DNA of 23,924 bases from Oscillospiraceae bacterium (GCA_017523995.1 JAFWUX010000053.1:1-23924); one strand, 5' to 3'; shown: positions 1-7,691, numbered from the stretch's first letter. Notes: a model not told the origin generated them from the letters alone. Made by a program: numbers and translations.

Positions 1-50
1 CAAATATACACAGTATTGCCCTGTTTGTTGAAATCGACGCGCATACGCAT
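1..50 (-). CDS. Partial protein, N-terminus only, function unknown
   Basis: Only the first 16 codons lie in the window: the protein starts MRMRVDFNKQGNTVYI and continues beyond the left edge. The ATG at 50 follows a strong purine-rich ribosome binding site (AAGGGGG, about 10 nt upstream) and a consensus promoter at 89-117. A second in-frame ATG at 44 is possible. The short hydrophilic start followed by a beta-strand-like TVYI would suit a STAS-type protein, but 16 residues cannot establish a family. Confidence 0.5.
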   Translation of the reverse strand, partial: MRMRVDFNKQGNTVYI

Positions 51-88
51 AACTATGCTTCCCCCTTTTAAAGCAATTGATTGTTAAC

Positions 89-117
89 ATTATAGCATAT
101 TGAAAAGCACTTGTCAA
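89..117 (-). promoter_or_regulatory. Sigma-A promoter, exact consensus
   Basis: On the minus strand TTGACA (112-117) and TATAAT (89-94) are separated by exactly 17 bp, a full consensus match. It reads into the partial gene that starts at 50. The -35 hexamer begins directly after the TGA stop of the upstream truncated gene (118-120), with no base between. Confidence 0.9.
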
Positions 118-816
118 TCATATATCAGTAAATAACTTGTACGGATCCAGCAGAATACCGTGACCGCAGACTGTCACATCCTTTGTTTTCACGAACAAAC
201 GGCTGTACAGAACAGATCCCGGCGCAATATAGACGGTTTTGATATTCTCCGGAACGGTATAGACAGCACTGTTTTCATCAGGATCGTACCATTTCTCATC
301 GACATACAGAACAGAAGCGTCATGTTTGTCGATCTCATAATCCTCCGGAGCATCAGCAAAAACGGATAGAATGCTGTCGTCGTCATCATCAAGCCGGAGC
401 ATAAAACGGGTATCATTTTCATTGAGCCAGACAGAGATGATGCCGTCACGGTATTCGTTGCGGTATTCCTTCGCAGACGGAAGAATGCTGTACGATGAAA
501 AGTCGTGATACACCTCAATATCCACGCGCACCTCGCCCGTAAATGCAAACTCGCAGAATCTGCGGTTGAAATCCGGCTTCCGGCAGCGCAGCGTCATCTG
601 TTCGCCGCTCGTATTTCTGTTGTACACCGTCAGCTTTTCGCTTTGATCTCCCTGATGCACCGTGACGCCGTAATCATAGCATTTTGGGATCCTTTCATCA
701 TACTGCGGATAAACAATCAGTTCGGAATCCAAAGCGCGGCTCAGCAAAAACGCCTGATGCGGAACAAGCGTGAACATCAGTACACAGATGACCAGAACAG
801 ATATGATTTTTTTCAT
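118..816 (-). CDS. Secreted protein, apparently truncated beta-helix glycosidase-like
   Basis: The protein has 232 residues. Residues 1-25 form a signal peptide or membrane anchor (MKKI, then a hydrophobic run). The middle is strand-rich with a run of five aspartates near residue 142. The last 45 residues (VYTVPENIKTVYIAPGSVLY, then VTVCGHGILLDPYK) resemble the entry into a right-handed beta-helix of GH28/GH49-type enzymes, where a PGxxxxG turn is followed by a GRGIL-like coil. In those families hundreds of helix residues follow; here the frame stops 12 residues later, at the next gene's promoter. I infer a 3'-truncated remnant that still has a promoter, ribosome binding site (AAAGGAG) and secretion signal. 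It may be a pseudogene, or a short secreted binding domain. The family assignment is tentative. Confidence 0.6.
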   Translation of the reverse strand: MKKIISVLVICVLMFTLVPHQAFLLSRALDSELIVYPQYDERIPKCYDYGVTVHQGDQSEKLTVYNRNTSGEQMTLRCRKPDFNRRFCEFAFTGEVRVDIEVYHDFSSYSILPSAKEYRNEYRDGIISVWLNENDTRFMLRLDDDDDSILSVFADAPEDYEIDKHDASVLYVDEKWYDPDENSAVYTVPENIKTVYIAPGSVLYSRLFVKTKDVTVCGHGILLDPYKLFTDI

Positions 817-839
817 GGTAACGCTCCTTTTTTACGCAT
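813..839 (-). CDS. Possible 8-codon leader peptide, MRKKGALP
   Basis: Immediately upstream of the 118-816 gene an ATG at 839 has its own ribosome binding site (AAGGAGTGACTG) and encodes MRKKGALP. Its TGA overlaps the downstream start codon as ATGA. The leader also contains the ribosome binding site of the main gene, so its translation would reach the start codon and could couple the two. Very short ORFs arise by chance; the good ribosome binding site and exact ATGA overlap are the only support. Confidence 0.3.
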   Translation of the reverse strand: MRKKGALP

Positions 840-871
840 CACAGTCACTCCTTATTCGACGTTTTTTCTTC

Positions 872-900
872 ATTATAGCATAGGAAACATCAGAACGCAA
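872..900 (-). promoter_or_regulatory. Candidate promoter for the 118-816 gene
   Basis: The minus strand shows an extended -10 (TGCTATAAT; hexamer 872-877) and a weak -35 (TTGCGT, 895-900) 17 bp away. It lies back to back with the promoter at 926-954. Confidence 0.6.
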
Positions 901-925
901 GCCGAAACGATACACTTATACACTA

Positions 926-954
926 TTGACAAAGTGTTCTGAATCGGATATAAT
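926..954 (+). promoter_or_regulatory. Sigma-A promoter, exact consensus
   Basis: TTGACA (926-931), a 17-bp spacer and TATAAT (949-954) lie 43 bp before the ATG at 997. Divergent from the promoter at 872-900. Confidence 0.9.
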
Positions 955-996
955 CATATCAGCACATACCTATTCTGATAACAGGAGGAAACCATA

Positions 997-1413
997 ATGG
1001 ATGTAACCGTGGAGAGAGACAGCGTCTGTATGGGAGATGATGTCAATGCACCGAACACACAGATCCTGCAGGTCAGCGGCGATATGTATATTTCGCAGTT
1101 TCTCAAGCAGCTGGCGAATGCGCTGCCGACTGTCGCAGATCCGGAGCCGATCGTGTGGTCGGTACATCTCGGTCATGAGAAAGGAACTGCAATCGGACTG
1201 ATCGAAACTGTATATCAGGTGCGCAGCAAAGTCACAGTATTCGTTTCCGACCTGAACATGCAGAACAGCGGCATCGGAAAAGTGTATTGCAGATATTTTT
1301 GCAGGAGCTCACTGATGAAACCCGATCAGAACGGTCGTCTGTGCATTCCGATGTATCCGGAATGCCCGACGCTGGCAGAAAAGGTCCAAAAGCATCTCAG
1401 CGCCGGCAAATAA
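997..1413 (+). CDS. Conserved-looking small cytoplasmic protein, unknown function
   Basis: The protein has 138 residues, with no signal peptide or membrane segment. The start is fixed by ACAGGAGGAAACCATA directly before the ATG and by the consensus promoter upstream. I do not recognise the family. Visible features are an alternating strand/helix pattern (IVWSVHLGHEKGTAIGLIE, KVTVFVSDLNM), five cysteines (three of them near residues 97-118: YCRYFC and LCIPMYPEC), and a charged C-terminal helix. It has its own promoter and terminator, so it is a single-gene unit. The strong expression signals and normal codon pattern argue that it is a real gene. Confidence 0.75.
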   Translation: MDVTVERDSVCMGDDVNAPNTQILQVSGDMYISQFLKQLANALPTVADPEPIVWSVHLGHEKGTAIGLIETVYQVRSKVTVFVSDLNMQNSGIGKVYCRYFCRSSLMKPDQNGRLCIPMYPECPTLAEKVQKHLSAGK

Positions 1414-1430
1414 ACAACGAGGGAAACCGC

Positions 1431-1469
1431 AACGGGAACAGCCCACTCAGGGTTGCTCCCGTTTTTTAT
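1431..1469 (+). terminator. Rho-independent terminator of the 997-1413 gene
   Basis: ACGGGAACAGCCC pairs with GGGTTGCTCCCGT around a 5-nt loop (13 pairs positions, two of them G-U or mismatched) and is followed by TTTTTT. Confidence 0.85.
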
Positions 1470-1711
1470 ATTCCGGATCGAAAATCATGCTGATGAATGT
1501 TCTGTTTTGCCGGGGATGATATCAGATCAGCGCATATCTTTTGAAAGATACCGCACCGTCTGAAAGCTGAAACGATCATATTTCCTTTCAGCAGCCCATT
1601 CAGTCAATTCTGATGTGCGCTGTCATCCTTGTGTAAATCGACCACGCATCACACAATGCGAATCATATTTTAGCCATTCTGCCTGTTTTGTAAAAACTAC
1701 ACGTTGTGCAC
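1470..1711. other. Intergenic region without a recognisable gene
   Basis: Nothing here has a start codon with a ribosome binding site. On the minus strand, 1527-1622 stays open for 31 codons ending in WAAERKYDRFSFQTVRYLSK-like sequence and a TGA, which looks protein-like and could be the tail of a lost gene, perhaps a regulator of the neighbouring transporter. A run of this length is also expected by chance, so I leave it unassigned. Confidence 0.4.
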
Positions 1712-1740
1712 TTGACAAATGAGTTAGCGTATTCTAAAAT
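1712..1740 (+). promoter_or_regulatory. Sigma-A promoter of the ABC transporter remnant
   Basis: TTGACA (1712-1717), 17 bp, TAAAAT (1735-1740). It precedes a good ribosome binding site (AAGGAAAGGAG) and the ATG at 1825, so expression signals survive although the gene behind them is broken. Confidence 0.8.
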
Positions 1741-1824
1741 GATAAGCGGATTATCGGGAACAGATATTTTAATTGTGATTTAACCGCGGAGCGATGCCAT
1801 TATGTTAAGGAAAGGAGCCTCATA

Positions 1825-3807
1825 ATGTTCAATAAGATCAAGCCTGATATGGGCAATTACATCCGGTACACCTATGCGGCACTCGCGGCGATGATGACCG
1901 CACTGATCGCCTACATGATACCGTTTTTTACGGTGCATCGTATCATCAAGCCGCTGATCGGCGGCGAAAGACTGTCGGCAGGTTAGTTTGCGATGCATAT
2001 CGCTGTTATTTTTGGATGCAAGTTAGTTTATGCTTACTTTATGTGCTGGGTCTGAAATTCTCGCATATCTCCGCGTTCAACACGCTGAAAAATCACCGCA
2101 TCTCCCTGCAGAAGAAGCTGGAGCGTCAGCCGCTCGGCACGATCCATGACATGGGAAACGGCAGGATCAAAAAGCTGTTCACCGATGATATTGAACAGGT
2201 CGAGCTGCTGCTGGCACACGCCATTCCGGAAGGCATTGCGAATCTGTCAATGGGGCTGATCGCAATTGTTTGTATGTTTTTTACGGACTGGAAGCTGGCG
2301 CTGCTGTCGCTCTGCTCTTTGCCGCTTGGTCTGTTTTGCAATGGGCATGATGTTTAAGTTCGGCATGGCAAAAATGAACGATTACTACACAGCTGCAGCT
2401 AAAATGAATGCGACGATCATCGAATATGTCAACGGCAAGGATGTCGTCAAGGTGTTCGGGCGGGACGGCGAATCCTACAGGCGCTACGAGAACGACATCA
2501 CAAGCTACCGCGATTTTACGCTTGAATGGTATAAGATCTGCTGGCCGTGGATGGCGCTTTACAGTGCACTGATCCCGTGCGTTGCACTTGTGATGTTGCC
2601 CGTCGGAACACTGATGGTGATAAACGGCACAGTCACGCTGGCTGATCTGGTACTGGTATTCTGCCTGACGCTGTCGATCGGCGTACCGCTGCTCAAGGCG
2701 CTGAACTTTGCCGGAAAGATCCCGCAGCTCAATTACAAGGTCGATGAGATCGAAAAGGCAATGGACAACGAGCCGCTGAAAACGAATAACAACGCATTTA
2801 CAGGCAATTCGCACAGTGTTACTTTTGATGATGTGCGCTTTGCTTATAAGGAGCAGGAAGTCCTGCACGGCGTTTCGCTGGAACTTGGCGAGGGTACGCT
2901 CACGGCGCTGGTCGGTGAATCCGGCAGCGGAAAGTCTACGCTTGCAAAGCTGCTGGTGCATTATTACGACCTGAACGGCGGCAGGATCACGCTCGGCGGT
3001 CAGGATATCACCGACATGCGCATTGAGGCGCTGAACGATCAGATCTCCTATGTTTCGCAGGAGCAGTTTCTGTTCAACACGACGCTGTATGAGAATATTC
3101 TGATCGGCAAGCCCGATGCGGCCCGGGAAGAAGTCATGGCGGCAGCCGAAAAAGCACAGTGCAGCGAATTTCTTGCGCGTCTGCCGATGGGCTTTTTCAC
3201 AGAGGGCAACATCGGGCGCATCAGCTCGGTGCTGTCAACGGACATGGTGTTCATCGAGGAAAACTGCATGAGTGTCCTTGCGGATATGATGAGCTACCTG
3301 TTCTCGCAGATCATCATGATCGTGTTCATGTTTCTCTTTGACTGGCGGTTAGGCGCGGCTTCCCTTGCTGTCACGGGCCGCATGATTCTGCTCGGCGGAG
3401 GCATGATGAAAAGCGACCTTTCCCACTCAAAGGAACGGCAGGACGCCGCCGAGATACAGACCGAAGCGGTGCTCGATTTCACAGAGGGCATCGGCATCAT
3501 CAAGACATACAATCTGCTCGGGGAAAAGTCAAAGGAACTGACGGACAGCTTTGCACGCAACTGCAGGGTCAATCTTACATTTGAGGAAGAACACGCGCCG
3601 TGGGCACGCGGCGTGAACATAATCTACGCTGCGGGAACTGTACTGGTGCTGGCGCTTTCGACATTCCTGTATTTCAGGGGCGCGATGCCGCTGAATTATT
3701 ACATCGGTATGCTGCTGTTCCTGTTTGATCTGTTCGTACCGTTCAAGACCTTCTACGATCAGGAAGCAAGACTGACGGTCATGAGCGCCTGCCTGGACAG
3801 GATGGCT
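1825..3807 (+). pseudogene. Collapsed pair of ABC half-exporters
   Basis: Reads as two adjacent ABC exporter genes merged by deletion. Gene 1 starts MFNKIKPDMGNYIRYTY, breaks at an in-frame TAG (1984-1986), changes frame between about 2016 and 2045, and again at a TTTT run (2334-2337), where one T too many turns LFAMGMM into LFCNGHDV. The frame then gives a membrane domain and half a nucleotide-binding domain with Walker A (GESGSGKST, 2911-2940) and Q-loop (YVSQEQFLF). At LPMGF (3178-3195) it jumps into the middle of a second permease (FTEGNIGRISSVLSTDMVF), whose membrane segments run to about 3807. ABC signature, Walker B and H-loop of the first protein and the whole second ATPase domain are missing, so no working transporter can be made. 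The family resembles paired exporters of the siderophore/YbtPQ type; substrate unknown. Confidence 0.9.
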
Positions 3808-4152
3808 GATAAGCTGCGCATAGTTGAGGGAATCATAAAGCTTGCGGATTTCTTCGGGAAAGGCTACCGACTTTGCGGAAACTGGCTGGACAAGGACAAA
3901 AAGGCACGCGATCAGGACGGCTCGATCCTTTATGAATTCTATCATTATAATGAACATGAACTGGAATACAAAATCCATACCTGCGCTTATGTCAAGCTGT
4001 TTGAGCATTATCATATCCGGAAATTCTGCAAAGCGTTCTTCAACAACGACCTTTGTATGTGCGTGCTGCACAGGAGTGCAAAATTCATCCGGTTTTCCGA
4101 CAGGGTTGACGGTGATTACTGCCATGACAAGCTGATCAACCTGTCACGATAG
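3808..4152 (+). pseudogene. C-terminal fragment, ATC hydrolase-like (PF14196 type)
   Basis: After the permease remnant (ACLDRM) the same frame continues into unrelated sequence: a GKGYRLCGNWLDKDK segment, then HELEYKIHTCAYVKLFEHY, FCKAFFNNDLCMC and FSDRVDGDYCHDKL. This order, with one Cys near a Tyr, a Cys-rich middle and a final acidic-Gly-Asp-x-Cys-His-Asp, matches the C-terminal half of L-2-amino-thiazoline-4-carboxylic acid hydrolase-like proteins, which end in a similar GGDCCDF motif. The N-terminal half and the start codon are missing. Most simply, a second deletion joined the end of the transporter gene to this third gene. The family assignment comes from motif memory and is moderately sure; that it is a fused fragment is more certain. 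Confidence 0.6.
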
Positions 4153-4196
4153 ACGAACGATCAACAGGATCAGGCACAGAAAGGAATTGAAAAGCT

Positions 4197-4451
4197 ATGT
4201 ATCAGACAACAGTAAAATTTGACGGCATGATATGCGGAATGTGCGAATCCCATGTCAATGACGCAATTCGCAACAACATGCCCGTGAAAAAGGTGTCATC
4301 TTCCCATAAAAAGGGTGAGACAGTCATTGTCAGCGAAAATAAACTGACCTCAGAAATGATAACTGCCGCGCTGGAAGGTTCAGGTTATACAGTTATGAAT
4401 GTGACCTGCGAACCGTATGAGAAGAAGGACTTTTTCAGAAAAAACAAGTGA
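4197..4451 (+). CDS. HMA-domain metal-binding protein (copper-chaperone-like)
   Basis: The protein has 84 residues, the size of a single HMA ferredoxin-like fold. The metal motif GMICGMC places the two ligand cysteines at residues 13 and 16, followed by the usual helix (ESHVNDAIR). Residues 47-67 (NKLTSEMITAALEGSGYTV) match the second helix and last strand of the fold. Known members hand Cu(I) or another soft metal to P-type ATPases or serve as reservoirs in the cytoplasm; no ATPase lies in this window. The ribosome binding site is AAAGGAA, about 10 nt before the ATG. It starts 44 bp after the transporter remnant with no promoter of its own visible, so it probably depends on the promoter at 1712-1740. 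The C-terminal tail is basic (KKDFFRKNK). Confidence 0.85.
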   Translation: MYQTTVKFDGMICGMCESHVNDAIRNNMPVKKVSSSHKKGETVIVSENKLTSEMITAALEGSGYTVMNVTCEPYEKKDFFRKNK

Positions 4452-4458
4452 AGATGCA

Positions 4459-4500
4459 GGCACCGCGCAGATTCAACGGTCTGCGCGGTGCCTTATTTTT
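4459..4500 (+). terminator. Rho-independent terminator after the HMA gene
   Basis: A perfect 13-bp stem (GGCACCGCGCAGA with TCTGCGCGGTGCC) around an 8-nt loop, followed by TTATTTTT. The convergent lyase gene ends 28 bp further on; in its direction the stem has no close T-tract, so it can serve that gene only weakly. Confidence 0.9.
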
Positions 4501-4527
4501 CCCCTATATTCATACGAACGAAGCACA

Positions 4528-6672
4528 TTACGTTCTCATCAGCACACGCTTCATCACGGAAAGATCGTCCGCACCGAGCCGGTTATCATCATTCATATCC
4601 CCTGCTCTCCAATCCGGAAGGACCGTATCCGGAACAGCAAGCAGCCACTTCTGCAGCAACACCGCATCAGCGATATTGAATACGCCGTCCGCATTGACGT
4701 CCCCCATTTCCGTCTGCGGCGCCCATTCGGACATTGCTTTGACATCCGGTGTCCATGCGGGCTGTGTTTCTCCCTGTTTCAGCGGAATGCAGGCAACAGA
4801 AATTGTCGCATCTTTCGTATCGGTCAGATGAATCGCGAGTTTTCTGTATTCACTGTTATCCGTCTGATTCGGTACAGCACGGGATGTCGGCAATAATTCA
4901 GCATCCATCGCGGTAAATTTCCCGCCTTCGCTGATAATGCCGACCCACATGTTCTCCGAACCGACAGTCACAACAGCGCTTCTGCCGTCATCCGCAACTG
5001 TGACCTGACCCTTTGTGTGCGCAAACCAGTAGATCTCACCGGGCGCATTCAGAGAGATCTCATCCTGAACGATGACGCATTCCCTGTCTTTTATCATTTT
5101 CAGCCCGCGGACAACGCTTTCTGCACCGCTCGGCTCGTATGCGGCAGTCAGATCAGTGACCGCAAAGGCTTCGTTCCCGCTGCCGAATCCGGTGATCAGG
5201 CATTCCGCGCCCTCCTGCTGATCGAGCTCTCGGGAAGGATTGATGACAAGTGTGTTATGGCCTTCCGCACGGATGCGGTATGCGTACTGCCTGTTTTCCA
5301 GTTCGTAATTCTCATTGCCGAGATCAGTAAAGAATCTGGCGCCGTTTGATTCGAGATAGAACGACCCCAAATCATAATGGCCGTGATACTGATAATTATT
5401 TGTACCGGCATGAAGCGCCGCTGCGATCCCGCTTTCCTCCCATGTATTCCGGAAGCTGGCATTGGATGCGCCGACCTCGCCCCAGTCCGTCGGACTGTCT
5501 GCCGATGAACCGGAAAGCTTGTCCTCATCAACCCAGAGCAGATCGAGATAATTGAAGCTGTCGCCTGGTATTTTCTTCATGCGGATCGCTGAAATATCCC
5601 TGTCCTGAAAATGCTCGCCCAGCCAAAGGAGCACCGCCCAGCCGGTATCGCGGCTGTCGCCGTCATCACCGAAGCTGAAGGATCTGGAAGTATTCGAGCT
5701 CATGTAGCGGATAAAATCGACAGATTTCCGGAGCCCGTCAAAATCCGCAAGGCCGTAATCGGTTCCCGCGGCACTTTTCAGCGCGGATGACTGCAGTCCA
5801 AGATAATATGTCGCATAGTCCCAATAACCGAGGCCCTCGCTGTATGTTCCGTCCTTGGCGCTGTATGCACGGCGGACGAAAGAATATGCTTCTTTGAAAG
5901 TATAGCCGAGCACCGCAGAAGCTATGTCCTCTGCATCCGCTTCATCGCCGAACGCAAGCGCCGCCATGCTCATGCTTCCGGTACAGACCAGCTTCCAGTT
6001 ATCGCCGGGATAATCCTGATACCACTTGTATGTACGGGTGCGCGGTTTGTCCTCAAAATCCTCCATGACCTGCTTGAAGCCTTTTTCGATCATATTCTGT
6101 CGGATCAATGCCCGCTGATCGTCGTTCAGCCAGTGATAGAGCCAGTCATAGCCGATCGCAAAGCCGGTGCTCATTTCAGCGGTATCGAGAAAATGACTCG
6201 GATTCCAGTCCTTGAAGCTGCAGGCTGCTTCCAGCTCCGCCCAGCATCGCTGCGCGTATTTTTCATCTCCGAAAATGTTGTAGGCAAGAGCCAGTGCCGC
6301 AACCCGCCGCTGGATCCGTTTGGATGTTTCGAGCAGACGGATGCCGTCCGGAATTTCATATTCACATACAGGCCGGCCAAGAACTCTGTCCGCTTCACCG
6401 CGCAGCTTCTCAAGCAGGATCGCCGTGACGGAATCATCCCCGATATGTGCTTTCAGATTCGCAAACTTCTCCTCCGACATGATGATGCGCGGATGTGCGT
6501 ACATTCCGTTTTTTCCGATCATATCACGGATAACCTGTTCCCCGTCGGTAAAGCTGCCGAAGCGTTCATCCTGTGAACTGTCGGCACCGGTATTCTCCGC
6601 AAACGCACTGAACGGCATCATGCCGATTATCATGACAAGCGCAAGCAGGAAACTGAACAGCTTTCTTTTCAT
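4528..6672 (-). CDS. Secreted heparinase II/III-like lyase with dockerin
   Basis: A 714-residue extracellular enzyme. Residues 1-25 are a signal peptide ending SAFA. Residues 45-380 have the alpha/alpha-toroid signature of the heparinase II/III and alginate lyase superfamily (TGFAIGYDWLYHWLNDDQR at 169-187, DNWKLVCTGSMSMAALAFGD, EGLGYWDYATYY at 279-290). Residues 400-645 form the beta-sandwich half, with the conserved YHGHYDLGSFYL (429-440). Residues 656-714 are a type I dockerin with two calcium-loop repeats (GDVNADGVFNIADA and GDMNDDNRLGADD), which would attach the enzyme to a cohesin scaffold. The family cleaves uronic-acid polysaccharides by beta-elimination; whether the substrate is a host glycosaminoglycan or a plant or bacterial uronan cannot be told. 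I chose the ATG at 6672 because AAAGGAGG stands 7 nt upstream and the signal peptide begins there; an in-frame ATG at 6705 has neither. Confidence 0.9.
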   Translation of the reverse strand: MKRKLFSFLLALVMIIGMMPFSAFAENTGADSSQDERFGSFTDGEQVIRDMIGKNGMYAHPRIIMSEEKFANLKAHIGDDSVTAILLEKLRGEADRVLGRPVCEYEIPDGIRLLETSKRIQRRVAALALAYNIFGDEKYAQRCWAELEAACSFKDWNPSHFLDTAEMSTGFAIGYDWLYHWLNDDQRALIRQNMIEKGFKQVMEDFEDKPRTRTYKWYQDYPGDNWKLVCTGSMSMAALAFGDEADAEDIASAVLGYTFKEAYSFVRRAYSAKDGTYSEGLGYWDYATYYLGLQSSALKSAAGTDYGLADFDGLRKSVDFIRYMSSNTSRSFSFGDDGDSRDTGWAVLLWLGEHFQDRDISAIRMKKIPGDSFNYLDLLWVDEDKLSGSSADSPTDWGEVGASNASFRNTWEESGIAAALHAGTNNYQYHGHYDLGSFYLESNGARFFTDLGNENYELENRQYAYRIRAEGHNTLVINPSRELDQQEGAECLITGFGSGNEAFAVTDLTAAYEPSGAESVVRGLKMIKDRECVIVQDEISLNAPGEIYWFAHTKGQVTVADDGRSAVVTVGSENMWVGIISEGGKFTAMDAELLPTSRAVPNQTDNSEYRKLAIHLTDTKDATISVACIPLKQGETQPAWTPDVKAMSEWAPQTEMGDVNADGVFNIADAVLLQKWLLAVPDTVLPDWRAGDMNDDNRLGADDLSVMKRVLMRT

Positions 6673-6718
6673 AATGTGACCTCCTTTATCAGCTTTCTGT
6701 GTCATTTCCGTTTATATT

Positions 6719-6747
6719 AGTATAACATACTGCCTGCTCTGCGTCAA
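6719..6747 (-). promoter_or_regulatory. Promoter of the dockerin lyase
   Basis: TTGACG (6742-6747), 17 bp, TATACT (6719-6724) on the minus strand, about 47 bp before the start codon. Confidence 0.8.
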
Positions 6748-6810
6748 TACAAAATCCGATTTTGATATTCGGTGTACCGTCTGCACGCAATCAGCCGTAT
6801 ACACGAATTA

Positions 6811-6837
6811 CATTTGTCACAGCAGAAATGACAAATG
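6811..6837. repeat. Perfect 9-bp inverted repeat, possible operator
   Basis: CATTTGTCA (6811-6819) and TGACAAATG (6829-6837) are exact inverted copies with a 9-bp gap. Half-site centres are 18 bp apart, close to two helical turns, as for a dimeric regulator. It lies between the divergent promoters at 6719-6747 and 6843-6871, just upstream of the latter's -35. No T-tract follows, so it is not a terminator. Confidence 0.5.
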
Positions 6838-6842
6838 GCATC

Positions 6843-6871
6843 TTTCCGTTTCAAATGCTCCGTGCTATAAT
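6843..6871 (+). promoter_or_regulatory. Candidate promoter of the 6956-7639 gene
   Basis: Extended -10 TGCTATAAT (hexamer 6866-6871) with a poor -35 (TTTCCG, 6843-6848) at 17 bp. The weak -35 with a palindrome immediately upstream would suit activator dependence. Confidence 0.6.
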
Positions 6872-6955
6872 ACAGACAACAGCAGATCAAACTGCGCCGT
6901 AAATTGAATGGAACACTCCCCTGCCGCAGAGCAAGGAAAGGATAAGGTGATAACG

Positions 6956-7639
6956 ATGATAAAAAAAGGTCTGATAATTGCGTTCGTTTTATTTCTCATT
7001 TCTTCTTTCTTCATTGAGAGTGTGTACTACGGAGACTGTCTGGTTCAAGAGTTCAAATTCACAGAAAGCATGGAAACGCTCCCTGTTGCTGAGATCAACA
7101 CATTCAATCCGAATGATTCAGACGGAATCTATCTGCGTTTCCTGTATCACGATCCCGAATCGGGGAAAGAGTATTCAAGCTTCTGGATTTACAGCTCCGA
7201 TGATTCTTATCAGGTCGGGGACATGGTCGATGTCGTTACACGAAACGGCTGCCCGTCCTCTCTGCTGTGCAGCACAAAAAGGAAAAGGCCGAGAACCGTC
7301 ATTGAAAGAGCGGCTGATGCCGGATATGACTGCGGTATGATCCTGCATATAATCATCACAGCGGTGCTCCTTCTGATCCTCTGGATCCCGAATCGGAAGA
7401 TGATCCCGGCGGAATGCCGGAAAAGAAAGAGATTCTTTGTCATTAGCACAAGCGTTTATGCGGTCATATCAGCTGCTGCCTGTGTTTTATGGATCATGGC
7501 TGTACATGACAGAACCTGGGATGCATTGGCATACGGATTTTTCAGTCTGGTATTGTATGCAGGCGGAGGGCTTGGATTGCTGATCTCCTGGCTTGTAAAT
7601 TCGGTCAGGCTCAAAAAGCGCGCGCCGCACACGATCTGA
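6956..7639 (+). CDS. Membrane protein, DUF3592-like
   Basis: The protein has 227 residues from the chosen start. It has one N-terminal membrane segment (residues 5-22, GLIIAFVLFLISSFFIES), an outside domain of about 100 residues, and three C-terminal segments (about 127-145, 155-175 and 190-208). The outer domain has the pattern of DUF3592: a strand pair containing LRFLYHDPESGKEYSS, then YQVGDMVDVVTRNG. That domain has no established function. The ATG at 6956 is preferred because AAGGATAAGG lies 8 nt upstream; a longer form from 6908 has no ribosome binding site and would add a polar tail before the membrane segment. It diverges from the dockerin lyase and ends in its own terminator, so it is a one-gene unit. 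Confidence 0.75.
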   Translation: MIKKGLIIAFVLFLISSFFIESVYYGDCLVQEFKFTESMETLPVAEINTFNPNDSDGIYLRFLYHDPESGKEYSSFWIYSSDDSYQVGDMVDVVTRNGCPSSLLCSTKRKRPRTVIERAADAGYDCGMILHIIITAVLLLILWIPNRKMIPAECRKRKRFFVISTSVYAVISAAACVLWIMAVHDRTWDALAYGFFSLVLYAGGGLGLLISWLVNSVRLKKRAPHTI

Positions 7640-7647
7640 TATGACCG

Positions 7648-7675
7648 GAGGGAGCCCGAAGGCTCCCTCTTTTTT
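7648..7675 (+). terminator. Rho-independent terminator of the membrane protein gene
   Basis: A 9-bp perfect stem (GAGGGAGCC with GGCTCCCTC) closes a CGAA tetraloop, followed by TTTTTT. The minus-strand gene ending at 7692 converges on it, and in that direction the loop reads TTCG but no T-tract follows. Confidence 0.9.
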
Positions 7676-7691
7676 AATGTTGTCTGTAATT

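Noticed and set aside
1527..1622. Protein-like open stretch of 31 codons on the minus strand
   Set aside because: No start, no ribosome binding site and no family match; the length is compatible with chance.
1984..1986. Recoded or suppressed TAG in the transporter gene
   Set aside because: Two independent frame changes and missing ATPase motifs show decay, so readthrough would not restore a product.
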